Shown piece after piece: positions 11,152 through 23,736 of a stretch of 64,000 bases of DNA. The notes beneath the pieces were generated by a model that saw only the letters and a program-made list of their open reading frames with translations, was not told where the DNA came from and searched no databases. Where the stretch lies: NCBI GenBank assembly GCA_011503125.2, contig WWBZ02000082.1:2480001-2544000 (forward strand), given 5' to 3'. The position numbers were made by a program, and so were the translations under genes. How positions within the stretch are numbered: the first letter of the stretch is position 1; each line of letters starts with the position of its first letter. This DNA is from Botryosphaeria dothidea. Lineage: Eukaryota; Ascomycota; Dothideomycetes; Botryosphaeriales; Botryosphaeriaceae.

Positions 11152-14023
11152 ATGGCGCCTCAGCCTGTCACCGTGCATCAATTGACCGCTGGCTGGTCCT
11201 TTAAGCAGACTGATGCGTCAGATGATGCATGGTTGCCAGTCGCTTCTGTGCCCACGAATGTGCACCTGGACCTGATCGCCAACGAGAAGTACGGCTATTT
11301 GCCCGCAGATCTCCTGCGAAAGCCACCCTCATCATCATCATCCGAACCGGCTAACCATCCGCCCAACCAGAATCCCGGACCCGTTCTTGGGCTTCAACGA
11401 GCTCGACGTCGAGTGGGTGGGTGAGAAGCCTTGGACCTACAAGACGACACTCCCAGATGTCGGCTCGAAGCCAGACGGCGCCGCAGCGGTGCTGGCCTTC
11501 GACGGCCTCGACACGTATGCCACGGTCAGATTGAACGGCGAGAAGATCCTCGAGAGCGACAACATGTTCATCCCGCACCGGGTGGACGTGACAAAGAGCC
11601 TGAAGTCCGGTGCGGAGAACACCTTGGAGATCGACTTCAAGCCAGCCCTCGTGGAGGCCAAGAAGGTCAAGGATGCGCACCCAGAGCACAAGTGGGTGGG
11701 GTTCAATGCCGACATGGCGAGGTTGGCGGTTCGGAAGGCGCAGTACCACTTGTAAGCGAGCGAGCGTTGCTTTAGCGATTGGGTCATCGACCTCGAAAGG
11801 ATCTGTTGCTGACTTGAGCCAGTGGCTGGGATTGGGGACCAGTGCTCATCACCTGTGGCCCGTGGAAAGCCATTCGACTGGAAGTCTACGAGGCCAAGGT
11901 TGCGGACTTACGCATCGACTACAAAGTGGAGGACGGGCTGAAGGCTGTAACCGGAACCATCACCGCTAGCATTGAAGGCCACGCAGGCAAGACTGTGGGT
12001 TTCTCGGGACAGCTTGCTGGCAAGGCTGTCTTCAAGGCGTCGGCAGAGGTGGACAACAATGGACAGGCAAAGACGGAATTTCGAGTAGACGCACCCGAGC
12101 TCTGGTTTCCCCATGGCTACGGCGCACAACCTTTATACGAAATCACCGCGGCGCTCTCGGCCGACCGTGTCGATCTGCATACGCTTCAGCACCGGGTCGG
12201 TTTCCGCAAAGCCGAACTCATCCAACAGCCTGATGAGATTGGGAAGACGTTTTACTTCCGCATTAACGATGTCGACGTGTTCTGCGGCGGCTCCGATTGG
12301 ATCCCTGCCGACAGCTTTACCCCTCGCATCACCGCAGAAAAATACCGCAAATGGCTGAACATGATGGTCGATGGATATCAGGTTATGATCCGCGTATGGG
12401 GCGGCGGCATCTGGGAGATTGATGAGTTCTACGACATCTGCGACGAGCTTGGCGTCCTGGTGTGGCAGGACTTCATGTTCGGCTGTGGAAATTACCCTGC
12501 GTTCCCGGAGATTCGGGAGTCGATCCGGCAGGAGGCTGTGGCCAACCTGCGCAGGATCAGACACCATGCATCCATCGTGATTTATGCAGGCAACAACGAG
12601 GACTATCAGGTTCAGGAACAGTTCGGCTTGACGTACGATTACGGGGACAAGGATCCGGAGCGCTGGCTGAAGACGGATTTCCCGGCGCGATACATTTACG
12701 AGAAGGTGAGCAGATTGACGTCCGTGCATAATGGTGTTGCGGATCTTAAGAGCCTTTCTAATGCCGTCAAATCATACTACAGATTCTGCCTGAGGCAGTG
12801 ACTGCGGAAAGCCCGCACGTCCCCTACCACCCCGGATCTCCGTGGGGCGACGGGCTGATCAGCTCCAACACCACAGTCGGCGACATGCATCAGTGGAACG
12901 GTATGTCGCGAATATATTTGTGCCAGACATGGTTAAAAACGGAGCATCCGCTGACGCATCCCCAGTCTGGCATGGCACGCAGGAAAAGTATCAGATCTTC
13001 GACACGCTCGGGGGCCGTTTCAACAGCGAGTTCGGAATGGAGGCGTTCCCGCACATCGATACCATCAAGTACTATGTCACGGATGAGACGCAGCTGTACC
13101 CGCAATCACACATGATTGATTTCCACAACAAGGCGGACGGGCATGAGCGCAGGATAGCGACCTACCTAGTTGAGAACTTCCGCACGGTTACGGATCTGGA
13201 GGTATGTCTCGGCCATAAGTGGAGCTTTGCAGCGACTCGCATTAACGGTGCATAGGGCTTTATTCACCTGACCCAGCTGTCGCAAGCCGAAGCATTGATG
13301 TTTGGCTACCGTGGCTGGCGCCGACAATGGGGCCAGAAACGGTTCTGTGGCGGAGCGTTGGTGTGGCAGCTGAACGACTGTTGGCCAGTGACTTCGTGGG
13401 CCATCGTAGACTACTTCCTGCGCAAAAAGCCGGCGTACTATGCGATGCGCAGGGTTCTCGCGCCGATTGCCGTGGCGGTCAAGCGGGCGCACCACGATTG
13501 GAGTGTTGTGCATGCGCGGCCGGCGAAGACGAGCGCTTGGGAGCTCTGGGTGTCGAGCAGCAAGACGTCAGAAGTCAAGGCGACGGTCGAATTGCGCTTC
13601 ATCTCAGTCGCGACGGGGTCGGAGATCAAGGAGGCGGTGGTGAAGAAGGACGTCACGATCGTCGCTAACGGCACTACGGACCTGCTTTCCGGCACCATCG
13701 ATAACGTGCGCGAGGAGCCGCACGTCCTGGCGGCCCGCATCTGGGTCGACGGGGAGGTCGTCTCCCGCGACGTTGACTGGCCGCAGCCGCTCAAGTACCT
13801 GGATTTCGCCGATCGTGGCGTCGAGGTCGTGCAGGACAGCGGCAGCAACATGCGGGTGAGGGCGGCGAGGCCGACCAAGGGCCTGGTGTTCGAGGAGCGC
13901 GAGGGCGTGCTCGTCAACGACAGCGCCATCGACGTGGTGCCGGGCGACGAGCAGGTGCTGACGGTGCGCGGGCTGGGCGCGCAGGATGCGCCGCTGCGGT
14001 GGAGGTATCTCGGGCAGCAGTAG
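11152..14023 (+). CDS. mndB: Beta-mannosidase B, GH2 family
   Basis: This enzyme hydrolyses terminal beta-1,4-mannose from manno-oligosaccharides. There are six exons: 11152-11288, 11371-11751, 11823-12705, 12783-12900, 12966-13201 and 13256-14023, giving 840 aa, the usual MndB length. Every junction restores a conserved block, for example EK|IPDPFLGFNELDVEWVG, YHF|GWDWGPVLITCGPW, YEK|ILPEAV and MHQWN|VWHGTQEKYQ. The acid/base Glu is in YAGNNEDYQ (about Glu432) and the nucleophile in FNSEFGMEAFPH (about Glu528). GGSDWIPADSF and WGGGIWE are other GH2 mannosidase hallmarks. No signal peptide is evident, in line with the MndB subgroup being intracellular or unconventionally released. An in-frame ATG at 11071 would add 27 Ala/Ser-rich residues. 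I chose 11152 because family homology begins just after it. Confidence 0.92.
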
Positions 14024-15094
14024 GCAGCAGAAAGGCACGCAGAATAGGCTGACGGTTACACACACGGGGCGTGGCGTGCTCATGACCTGACGACGAGGCA
14101 TCGTAGGCGGCTGCAGGGAAGAGCCGGCAGCGGTCACGATACATAGTTGAACTGGGGTGGGGACGTGTGCCGTGGAAGCGTTGGCTGGCAGAAGTGGACA
14201 AGTGGATGCTTGGGATGCGCTCGGCTTGGCGGTGTCTTTAGGAATTGGAGTGCGCGGAGGGGCCGGCGTTGGTGCTGGGCATGGAAGTTGCCAGATTAAT
14301 TGTCCCTACAATTTCAACGGCGTGAGGCGGCGTCATTTCCCTCTCAACTCAATGCCTCGGGCGCACGGTGGGCCACTGCTGGCGGACGGCGGTGTTGGGC
14401 GCGGCTGGTGTAGCAGGCCGTCGTGCCAGAACCCCGCCAGCTAGCTGCAGGACTGGGTGGTGCTGGAGCTGTCGCTTTGGGAGGGTGTGGGTGCGTGCCC
14501 TGGGCCCTCTTCTTCGCTTGCTGCCCTTTCTGCAATTCCCACCTATCAGCCAGTGGCAGCACGCGGAGGCACGGCGCAGTGCGCCAGTAACAGAGCCTCG
14601 GGCGCTGCACGCATGCAGCGTTCGACCAGGCCACTGCGGGGGACTTCCCTGCCGCCCTAGAAATCTGGGGTCCTCCCGCCGATGTACGAGTCCTAAGCCC
14701 TCTCGACACATGCTCGTCAGTAGCGCAGATCGCATCCGTGTTTTCTGAACCACACACTGCCTCTCCGCCAGCTAAACTGCCAGACACGGTTGCGTTTATT
14801 TGCTGCCACCCCGCCCTCCGGTGCCCCGGACGACCCGACACCTCTTTTACCCGATCCTCGCCGCTCCTTTTGCAGAAGCAAGTTATCCGGCCCGGTCCCC
14901 GACTGTGACCTCACTGCGCGCATCATACCTCTCTCGGCCTCTGCACTGTCGCCTTAACATCGCTCTCTCCCAGTGATGCCGGCGCTTTCATGATCCTGTC
15001 GTTAAATGCTCCACTCTGCATCGTACCGGAAGCGCTCTGAAGAAACTAGAGACAACAGCACAGGTGCCGAGGCACTTGTGTTTAGCTACCGTGA
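14024..15094. other. Intergenic region, mndB 3' / transcription factor promoter
   Basis: These 1071 bp contain no supportable gene. The frames seen here on both strands are rich in Arg, Ala, Ser and Cys and overlap one another. The stretch must include the mndB terminator and the promoter of the Zn2Cys6 gene. Confidence 0.5.
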
Positions 15095-17640
15095 ATGTTC
15101 CACACCTTCCAGAGCGCTGCGGCCCTGCCGGGCTCGACAGACAGCGGAGATCCCGCGAAACCCTCTCGTTCGAGCTCGCGCCGCATTTCCACCACAAACG
15201 CCTGCGTCGAGTGCCGTCGCCGCAAGATCCGCTGCGATGGCACCCAGCCCTGCGGCCAGTGCCTGTGGTACCAGCATCCGGAGCTGTGCAGCTACTCGAA
15301 ACCTGCCCAGCGGGTTGTGCCCTCGCGCAAGTAAGTCGACACTACCACGCCTACCATCACGGGACATGGATGGCCTTGCTTACGGTCTCTCAGGCTCGTC
15401 GAAAAGCTTCAAGGCCAGATTGATCAACAAAGGCTGATATTGGAGCGATTGTTCCCCGGGAAGGATCTCGAGGCTCTCAGCTCAACCCCGCGCGAAGAGC
15501 TGCTCAACTTAGCCCTCACTCTTCCCGCCCCTTCGGCGACTTCTCCGGCCGTTTCCATTCCCCAGACCACATCCGAACCGACACCGGATTCAGATGGGCC
15601 TGAGAGCCTCGAGGCAGCACTCGAAGCTGCTCCTGACGAGAACCCGGAGTGGGATGAAGCCAGGAAACATCAGATCAAAATCCAGGGCATTTCTGATGAT
15701 GTCAACGGCTTGTCGTTGTCAGTGGACAGGCCTTCTTCCTACGTGGGCGTCTCTTCCATGACGGCAGCCCTCAAGGTCATTGTCAAGACTGCTCCACTCG
15801 CGAAGTCCTACATCAATTACAAGCAAACCGAGACTGCGCTTCCAAGCCGGAGTGGCACGCCCCCACCTGAGTTCCGGGATACCAGCCCTAATGCTCTGCC
15901 CAACGTGGAGACCGGACTGGATTTGATTGACAACTACTTCGAAAAAGTCCATCCCTTCTTTCCCATGGTCGAGGAATCCAAATTCCGGGCCGCATACATT
16001 CGCCAACAGAGATGGGACTCGGCTTGGCTCGCTCTCCTGAACATGGTCTTCGCCCTAGGATCCTTAGCATCATCAACCGCAGACAATGAAGCACACTACG
16101 TCTTCTTCGTCAGGTCCCGGAAGCATTTGAGTCTGGAGACCTTTGGAAGCGGGAATCTCGAGGTCCTACAGGCTCTTGGGATGATGACGGGCTATTACAT
16201 GCACTATCTGAACCGTCCTAATGAAGCAAGTTGTTTGATGGGCGCCACTCTCCGCATGGCCACGGGTCTAGGCTTGCATCGCGAGTATTCGAATCCTGCA
16301 TCGCCAAACCCAAAGCCTAATGGTATGAGCAAGTCGCGGACAGATGCGCAGATCGCTGAGACTCGGAGACGCACTTGGTGGAGCATCTTCTGTCTGGACG
16401 TCTGGGCGTCCACTACCACAAGCAGACCCTCGCTAGGGCGTATCAGCTCCGCAGTCACAGTACTGCCACCTGGAAAAGTGCTGGAAGATGTAAGTCTACC
16501 CCGCACGTTGATCAACTTTCTTTCTAACGAATCATGTCGCAGCCGTCGAGTCCGGAGAACATGCAGGACCTCCGCGTATTACCTTTAATCTACAACATCG
16601 AGTTCTGCAAGATTGCTTCAAGGATCCAGGATACGCTTGCAACTTCGCCACTGCTCAAGTACGAGGACCTCGTCCAGATCGATAACGACCTCGTCAGCTG
16701 GCGCACCAACCTGCCATCGATCCTAGCAACGAATGAACCTTGTCCGGAGTTCCTCCGGGTGCCGCGGTCCGTCATGAAATGGCGATACGAGAATCTGCGG
16801 GTTGTGCTACACAGGCCTTTCCTTTTGAGCACTGCCCTTAAACGTACTTCCTTCGCCAATCTCAGCGCGGAAGAGAAGGTTGCCGTCGGGAAATGCAGGG
16901 TCATCGCTGCACAGAACATCGAAGACATCAGCAACGAATGCACACCTGACCTCATATCTGGATGGAATGCTGTGTGGTTCTGCTTCCAGGCCTGCATGGT
17001 CCCGTTGATAAGCTTATTTGCCGATATCAGCAACCCCGATGAGATCGCCAAGTGGCGCAACCAGATTGAGATGGCCCTGAACTTCTTCGACCGCATGGAA
17101 AGATACAGCGTTGCGGCGAAGAAGAGCAGGGAAGCTATAGCAAGACTGGCTGAAGCCAGCAAAGTCAACCAAGAACAGCTGGAGGAGCAAATGCGGCAGA
17201 GGCAGGAATTGTGGGAGCAACAGCGCGCAGCCAATGCGCAGGCCAACGCAGGCAACGAAGGGCAGAACTTCCAACAGTTTGGGGACAACAGACACTCGCC
17301 ATCGCAGCAACAGCAGTTCCAACAGCAGCAATCGCACCAGCAGCAACAGCGACAGCAAAGCCCGAACAATCCGTTTCCGCCGGGCTCCGTTGCTGGGCAG
17401 CAGCCATTTCCAAACATGAGTGGCATGTCCGGCATCGGCATGGGCGTGTGGCCGCCTCCTGAGATGGGACCAGGTGGCCCCTCCAGTCTCGGATCGCTTT
17501 CCGGCTTCTGGGACGAGATGATGTGGGACACGTTCCCCGAGATCTCTGAAGATCCCTTTGGGGGGTTCAATGGCGAGTTCGACTTTCCGCCGGCCAGCCA
17601 GGACGGCGGCGGGGCACCATGTTGGCAGTTGGGCAATTGA
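15095..17640 (+). CDS. Zn2Cys6 fungal-specific transcription factor with poly-Gln
   Basis: This is a GAL4-type nuclear DNA-binding regulator. Exons are 15095-15330, 15394-16489 and 16543-17640, giving 809 aa. The introns (63 and 53 bp) have GTAAGT donors; the second has branch CTAAC. The binuclear zinc cluster uses Cys37, 40, 47, 53, 56 and 65 (spacing 2-6-5-2-8) in CVECRRRKIRC and the following residues. The linker (PAQRVVPSRK|LVEKLQ) leads to a short coiled coil. The fungal-specific middle homology region spans roughly residues 200-520 (LIDNYFEKVHPFFPMVEE, MGATLRMATGLGLHREYS, RRRTWWSIFCLDVWAS). The C-terminus has a basic helix, a Gln run near residue 685 and an acidic/Phe-rich end (WDTFPEISEDPFGGF), plausibly an activation domain. 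Target genes cannot be told from sequence. The neighbouring mannosidase suggests, but does not show, a link to polysaccharide use. Confidence 0.9.
17304..17358 (+). repeat. CAG/CAA-rich tract coding poly-Gln
   Basis: An imperfect CAG/CAA run inside exon 3 of the Zn2Cys6 gene encodes Gln stretches interrupted by Phe, Ser, His and Arg. It is mixed CAG/CAA, so it is probably more stable than a pure triplet repeat. Length variation here would change only a linker before the C-terminal acidic part. Confidence 0.8.
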
Positions 17641-18831
17641 CGGTATGAGGGGGTGGCCTAGGGAGGGGCAGCAGATTACTACTTCACGAAAGATGTTCAT
17701 ATAATGCTGGGATTGCTGGCGTTCACAGCCAGAAGTGGTCAACAAAAAGGGATGGAAGGACGGTTGGGGGACGGGTGGAGTCTTTTTCCTTCTTGGATGG
17801 ATCGCGACGCTGGGATTGCAGGGCATGACATGTACGAATCACGGTCGTTGTCGTCTGTTGTCTTTTGTTGTTGTCGCGGTGGGGTCGTTTCGAGCGGGTG
17901 ATCTTCGCAGGTTACATACTCTGTACCATACATACCCTTTCCTGCAAATGATAGCCAATGGGCCCCAAGAACAGCTTACACACTCGGCCGACAGGTGGCG
18001 TCGGTGCATTCGGGTGACGGAGGCGGGCGGAGACGGGCGGCAGCAGGCAAAATTGCGCCGCAGTCTCGCGGCATCACGATCTTCAAGCGCGGACTGCAGC
18101 GCGCACGGGGGTCGTTCGGGCAGTCGGAGGAGGGAGGGAGTCTTAGGTGCGGGTGCTTAGGCGAGCGGCAGCAGGGAGCTGGTTAGCTAGTTAGTTACGG
18201 CTGGCTTGCGTCACGGAACTTCGGGAACTGCGCGACCGTTGGGTTGGTAATTTCAAGTCAATCCCTTTCCGCTGCTCACCATCGCCAGCAAACTCTTTTC
18301 CCAAGCTCTCCGTGATTGCTACTCCCTTGCGTTTACTCCCTGTCGCCGCCTCGAGTCCATCGGTTCCCTGCTCCCAGATCCCGCACGCTCCGCTCCCGCT
18401 GCCGCTTTCACCCGAGACAGCTGCCTTGTCAGCCCTGCGAGAGCTAAGGCCTAAGGGGGACGCTACTTATCGGCCTTATCGACCTCGAATTTCTACAGCA
18501 ACGCCGAGAGATAGAGACGCGCCGCACCTCGCCGACCGGACGCTGCAAAACGCCTGCCCGCCTCGAGAATTCCCGAGTCGCAAGTGTCCTCGTCCATTTT
18601 CCCTGCGAGACAACTCTCCGACGCGCCAACGCTTCGCCCGGACCGTGCAAGCTGTCAGCTGTCATCCAGCGAAAAAAAGACCCACGCTCGCACGACGCGC
18701 TCCCTCGATCTCTATCTCACGACTCAATCACCCCGCGCCTAATTGACGCCTCCTAAGCTCGGACTCGCTCAGTCGTCTTCTTCGCTGACACATATCGCTG
18801 CCCCGCACCCGCGCATACCACATTCTATACA
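17641..18831. other. Intergenic region, transcription factor 3' / PIS1 promoter
   Basis: These 1191 bp have no recognisable gene. The segment 18240-18830 is strongly C/T-rich and fits a long 5' leader and core promoter for the phosphatidylinositol synthase gene. A 144-codon frame in it (18312-18746) is an Arg/Pro/Ser composition artefact. Confidence 0.5.
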
Positions 18832-19817
18832 ATGTCGACGACGGAGAAGCCGCTGGCCAACGGCAACGGCAGCCTGAAGCCTGCCGCCGTCAGCCGGCCT
18901 GATGAGGAGGAGGAAAACATCTTCATGTTCATTCCCAACCAAATCGGTAAGGCCAGGTTCAATTTACGAGGAATGAAGACGCACGCTGACATTCGCCTCC
19001 TGCGTTACAGGCTACTCCCGCATCGTCCTCGCCGTCGCCTCCCTGTACTACATGCCGCTACACCCACGCACATGCTCGCTGCTCTACAGCATTTCCTGCC
19101 TCCTCGATGCTCTGGATGGTGTGGCCGCGCGCAAGTTCAACCAGTCGACAAAGTTTGGTGCCGTGCTGGACATGGTGACGGATCGGTGCACAACGGCCTG
19201 CTTGCTGGTCTTCCTGGCATCCGCTTTCCCGCGCTGGTCCATCGTCTTCCAGGGCCTGATCAGTTTGGATCTTGCCAGCCACTACATGCACATGTACGCC
19301 ACGCTGAGCATGGGCGGTGCCGGCCAGAGCCACAAGAAGGTCGACGAAAGCAGGAGCTGGATCCTGAAGCAATACTACTCGAACAACGTGAGTGGAGGAA
19401 CTTTTCGGGAATAAGTGAGACAAGCTCGACTTGCTAACGACCTTGTAGAAAGTACTTTTCACCTTCTGCGCCCTGAACGAGCTCTTCTTCATCGCGCTCT
19501 ACCTCCTTTCCTTCTCCTCGCCGCTTCTCACACCTTCGCTCCTCCAGCCGCAGCCTTCCAGCCTCACCCCCGGCTCCCCCGCCGCGCCCAAGCCTTCGCT
19601 TCTGTTCACCAGCCCGTGGTCCGCTGGCGCGATGGAGATGGCGCGCGCAAACAAGATGGACAGCACTGTTCCGTGGATTCTGGCGATCGTCTCCTTCCCG
19701 GTCATGGCCGGCAAGCAGTTCATCAACGTGGTCCAGCTCGTCAAGGCAAGCAAGTGGTTGGCTGAGGGTGACAGGGAGGAGAGGAGGAAGCTGGGTCTTC
19801 CCAAGAAGTTGAACTAG
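18832..19817 (+). CDS. PIS1: Phosphatidylinositol synthase (CDP-diacylglycerol-inositol 3-phosphatidyltransferase)
   Basis: This ER membrane enzyme makes phosphatidylinositol from CDP-diacylglycerol and myo-inositol. Exons are 18832-18946, 19011-19387 and 19449-19817, giving 286 aa. The introns are 64 and 61 bp; the second has branch GCTAAC. The CDP-alcohol phosphotransferase motif DGx2ARx8Gx3Dx3D is perfect: Asp74, Gly75, Ala78, Arg79, Gly88, Asp92 and Asp96. Around it lie NIFMFIPNQIGYSRIVLA at the N-terminus and several hydrophobic segments. ASHYMHMYATL and the loop before KVLFTFCALNELFF match fungal PI synthases. A Pro/Ser-rich insert of about 40 residues (near residues 190-225) separates two membrane segments, and the C-terminus is basic (RRKLGLPKKLN). 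As an essential housekeeping enzyme it needs no local partner. Confidence 0.95.
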
Positions 19818-21264
19818 AGTGGTGAAAGGACCAACATGTCTGCGCTGAAGACTTGCTTCCGCGGACTACCTTTCAACTCTACCTCGGATTGGCCCCCAAC
19901 GTTGAGGGAGATGGCCCCTCCATTGAGCACGCCAGAACACGACCGTAGAAGACTGATGATAGTATCGTCGTGAGTCCCTCCGGACTGTCCTGGAATGCCC
20001 GCCCGTCATCGGACTGGGCGTACTCCCTTTTTCCTAAACTCAGACCCATGGAGCATTTTGTGAGGAGCACGGGCATCTGCAGTAGTCAGAGCTGCAGCTT
20101 GGAGTATCGGAAATGTCGACCTTCGCTTTACGGAGATTCCTTCTCCCCGAATTCTCAATTTTTCATTTATTCTGTTGGCGCTGCCACCTTCGAATCACTT
20201 TCTTATCAGCTTCAAGGAATTTGTTCGAATTACTCCGGATTAGGGCATGTACGGGGATGGGGCTGGCGGTTGGCTCAACATCAAACTTCACACTGGGTTG
20301 CGGCGGGCGTACGCAGTAACTTTGTGACAATATTCCAACGAATTCTCCTTTTAGACCCCTGTTCTTTCATTTTACCTTTTTTCTTCCACTGCACTGTAGG
20401 GCTGTTGAAGGCGTGCGCATGTGTTTTCTGGCAGGCGGAAATAGAAGGAAATTTGAAGCTCACGGGAGAAACGTGTTAGGATATTATCGGCGGCTTCATG
20501 TATACACGCCTAATATTTAATTATCACTGTCAAACGTCGCGATGCAGCCGCCTCGGGCAGGCTGTGGTGGTGTACGTATTGGGGTGGCGGCTTTCGGATC
20601 GGTGGGAACAGAGAGCGGGAAACAGCTGACATGGAGAGCGGTAAGGTAAGCGGTGGGTGGCAGTCGGCGCGCGTGGAGCTTGCCAGACAGAAAGCTGGTG
20701 GATGGGGGGAAGATCGGATGGCTAGGCTTATGTCATGCACAGTCCGGCGTGTTTGTGGCTTGCCTCCACTTTCCACTATCGACTTGGCTTCTCTCGAAGT
20801 CTGGACCTTCTCTCCTATTGGGCCAACACATCGCAGACGCAGATTTTACTCTGAACAGGCAGCAGCATAACGGCGACAGAGTTTCCTGTCGCGTCGCTTC
20901 GCTTTATTCCGTGCACCGGTGAAGCGAAAGATGCTGGCGGGGTTGTTGCAGGGACAGGCATAGCTCCACTTCTTCGTTTGACTTCGCGGGGTTGGCGGTT
21001 GCCTGAAGCACACTGTGCAAGCTCTCTCTCCGACAACGTCGATTTCGCGAAGCCTGTTTGGGGACGATTTCTGGTTGCTGGATCGCATTCGTCGCCCTCT
21101 CTCCGACTTCGGCGTCCTGCTGAAGGGCAATACGACTTGTTGCTTTCTTCGTCGGTTGCTCTCCGCACTTAAGCATCTTCCAAGAGCTTGCATCACCTGT
21201 TCAATTGGATCCTTTACTATTCTGTTTTCTACCGTCAAGGGGGCATTGGCTATTGGCTTGCAGG
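19818..21264. other. Intergenic region, PIS1 3' / hydrolase promoter
   Basis: These 1447 bp contain only short, unrecognisable frames on both strands. A run of T and C before 20400 and the AT-rich stretch near 20505-20530 may be 3' UTR. I see no gene, tRNA or clear repeat. Confidence 0.45.
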
Positions 21265-23248
21265 ATGGCGACAACTGCACGATCGCGTTCGTCGTCAAAT
21301 GTTTCGTTGTCCCTCCTCATATCCACCCTCTTTCTTCCGGTGCTGAGCTGCTGTCTCGAGTCCTTTGGCGGAACACCACCACTTGTTGGGGCTGCACAGG
21401 TCTTCGGGCGGAAGAGTCAACAGGAATTCTTGCACCATCAGGACCCGATCTTTGAGAATGAAGACGATTGGGTTTCTGGGGAAGAGGAGGAAGTAGGTGA
21501 ATGGGAGGATTGGCAGAAGGAGAAATATGTCGTGAAGGATCCATTTGATGAAGAGTTTGATCGGATGGTTGAAGAGACTTTGCAGCATTGGCATGTACCG
21601 GGGCTGTCGGTGGCGGTCGTACATGGGGATGATACTTTTGCGAAGGTAAGCACTATTTTCTTTGATTTTCAGTCTCTTGACATCTCTAGTGATGAACCTG
21701 AGGTCGAATTTCAGAAGCCTTCATTCCATCACTTATTTATGACTTCCTTCTGACTTGGACCAGGGCTACGGCAAAGCCGAATTCCCCTCAAAGAACGCCA
21801 CACCAGAGACCCTTTACTACGTCGGATCCACCACCAAATCCTTCACAGCAGCGTCGATCCTGCTTCTTATCGAAGACAGCCACAAGAACGGCAGCAATAT
21901 CCCTCGTCTGGAACTCACAACTCCCGTCTCAAGCATCATCCGTGAAGAGTTCGTCCTGCCAGACACGTACGCAACGGAAAAGGCCACACTCGAGGACCTG
22001 CTCACGCACCGCACCGGCATGCCGCGCCACGACCTCTCCTACGGCGACGGAACATTGCGCAGCTACGTTGAGAACCTGCGCCACCTACCCATGACGGCAG
22101 ACCTGCGCACGTCCTGGCAGTACTGCAACCTGATGTACACAACGCTCGCCTACATCATCGAAAAGCTCACCTCGACCGCCTACCCGGAATTCGTCCGCAC
22201 CCGCATCCTCGCGCCCCTCAGCATGGCCAACACCTTCGCCAACATCGCCCAAGCCAAACAGCACGCCTCGCATCACCTCTCCGTCCCGTACTACTGGGAC
22301 AACGCCACCGCCTCCTTCGTCGCCGAGCCCTACGTCTCCTCCCCCGTCCTCTACGGCGCCGGCAATATTCTGAGCAGCGTCTCCGACTACGCCAAGTACC
22401 TCCGCGCCCTGCTGACGCGCCGCCCCAACTTCTTCCCCAACCCAAACGGGTTCGCGGAGCTGCGCAAGGCCGCCCGCATGGTCGAGGCGCTCGAGGAGAA
22501 CTACGCGCCGTGGTCGAGCCCGCCCGTGTACGGCCTCGCGTGGACGCGGCAGACCTACAAGGGGCTCGAGGTCTTCTCGCACAGCGGCGCCGTGACGGGG
22601 TACGGCGCGGCGATGGCGTACGCGCCGAAGGCCGGCTGGGGCGTCGCCGTCATGGCGAACACGGAGGCGTGGGGCAACGCGGCGGTGGACCGGGTGTTTT
22701 ACGCGCTACTGGACGCGGTCGTCGGGACGCCGCCGGCGGGGCGCTGGGATGCGAAGGCGCATTGGGATGGCGTGCTGAGGGATGCGCTGGAGAGGAAGAG
22801 GGAGGCGAGGCGCATTTTGTATCCGGATGCGCCGGCGGCGGGGGAAGCGTTGCCGTTGAGGTTGCCGGTGGAGAGGTATGCAGGGACGTATGTGAATGAG
22901 GGGTATGGAAAGTTGGTCTTGGAGGTCGTGGAGGGGCATGCGGCGTCGCCGTTTGGGAAGGGTGGGTCCGAGGGGGAGGAGGGGAACGGGAAGAAGCATC
23001 AGCATCTTCATGCATCCGTAGTCGATAAGACGTGGGGGTATGAGCTATGCCTCGAACACGTCTCGGGCGAGTTCTTCCTGGCTTGGCTGGGCCCACCGGC
23101 GGATGCGCCGAACGCCATGTTCATGACGGATCTGCCGAAGAAGGCGGCTTTTGAGGCGGGCGTGAGCGGTAGGGTGGAGCGGTTTTTGTTTGCTGTGGAG
23201 CCGAAGATGGAGGATGAGAGTGTTGTTTTCACGAGAATGGAAGGGTAA
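21265..23248 (+). CDS. Secreted class-C beta-lactamase-like serine hydrolase (S12 type)
   Basis: Exons are 21265-21645 and 21764-23248, giving 621 aa; the 118-bp intron joins FAK|GYGKAEFP in frame. The N-terminus is a likely signal peptide (SLSLLISTLFLPVLSCCL). A short acidic/Trp segment (residues about 60-85) precedes the catalytic domain. The family motifs are present: SxxK at Ser149-Thr-Thr-Lys152 (GSTTKSFTA), Y-x-N at Tyr247-Cys-Asn249 and HSG at 400-402 (FSHSGAVTGYG). LEDLLTHRTGMPRHD and GAGNILSSVSDYAKYL are also typical. A separate C-terminal domain follows (RYAGTYVNEGYGKLVLEV). Family members are esterases, D-aminopeptidases or lactonases; the substrate here is unknown. The coding region is markedly GC-rich from 22000 to 22800. 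The ATG at 21265 was preferred over an upstream in-frame start because it exposes the signal peptide. Confidence 0.88.
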
Positions 23249-23736
23249 AACTGAATAGGATGTAAGCACAGCAGATATAGCACTTCTGTATAGTCTGTCT
23301 TGTGGTATATAATTCTGCTTCTCTATTTGTCTGAGGGCAATCTTGTAGTACTTTTGAACAGGGAGGAAGCCAATATCAAGATGCATCACAACGAAGGCTC
23401 AGGTCTTGCTGGATGTGCTCAGTTCCTCCGTTTGAACAAGAAGAAAAAGAAGAAGCTCGCTAATAAAAACAGAAGGTAACCCAGAGAAAAAACTCCTGCC
23501 GCCATGCACGATGGACTAACGGTCATCAAGCACGTTGTGTTACCGTCAATCAAAAGAGAAAAAGACCGACAGCCAGCACAAGGCTCCTTCTAACTCTCCA
23601 AACCTTCCTCCATATCCAAAAGCCTGGTAGTTCCAGGCGCCCTCTCTGCGCTAGAATCTCCGAGAAAGCTCGTTCCAGCCTTCAATATTGACACAGGTGG
23701 GTGTCAAGATCCTGCGCAAGCAAAAAATCGCCCAAA
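23249..23736. other. Convergent intergenic region, hydrolase 3' / RdRP 3'
   Basis: These 488 bp separate two convergent stop codons and hold both terminators. An A-rich run near 23438-23470 and T/A-rich stretches near 23295-23320 would suit 3' processing. I see no gene. Confidence 0.6.

Noticed and set aside
16590..17636. 348-codon minus-strand frame
   Set aside because: Exact shadow of exon 3 of the Zn2Cys6 gene; Cys-rich only because it is antisense to CAG/GCA-rich coding sequence.
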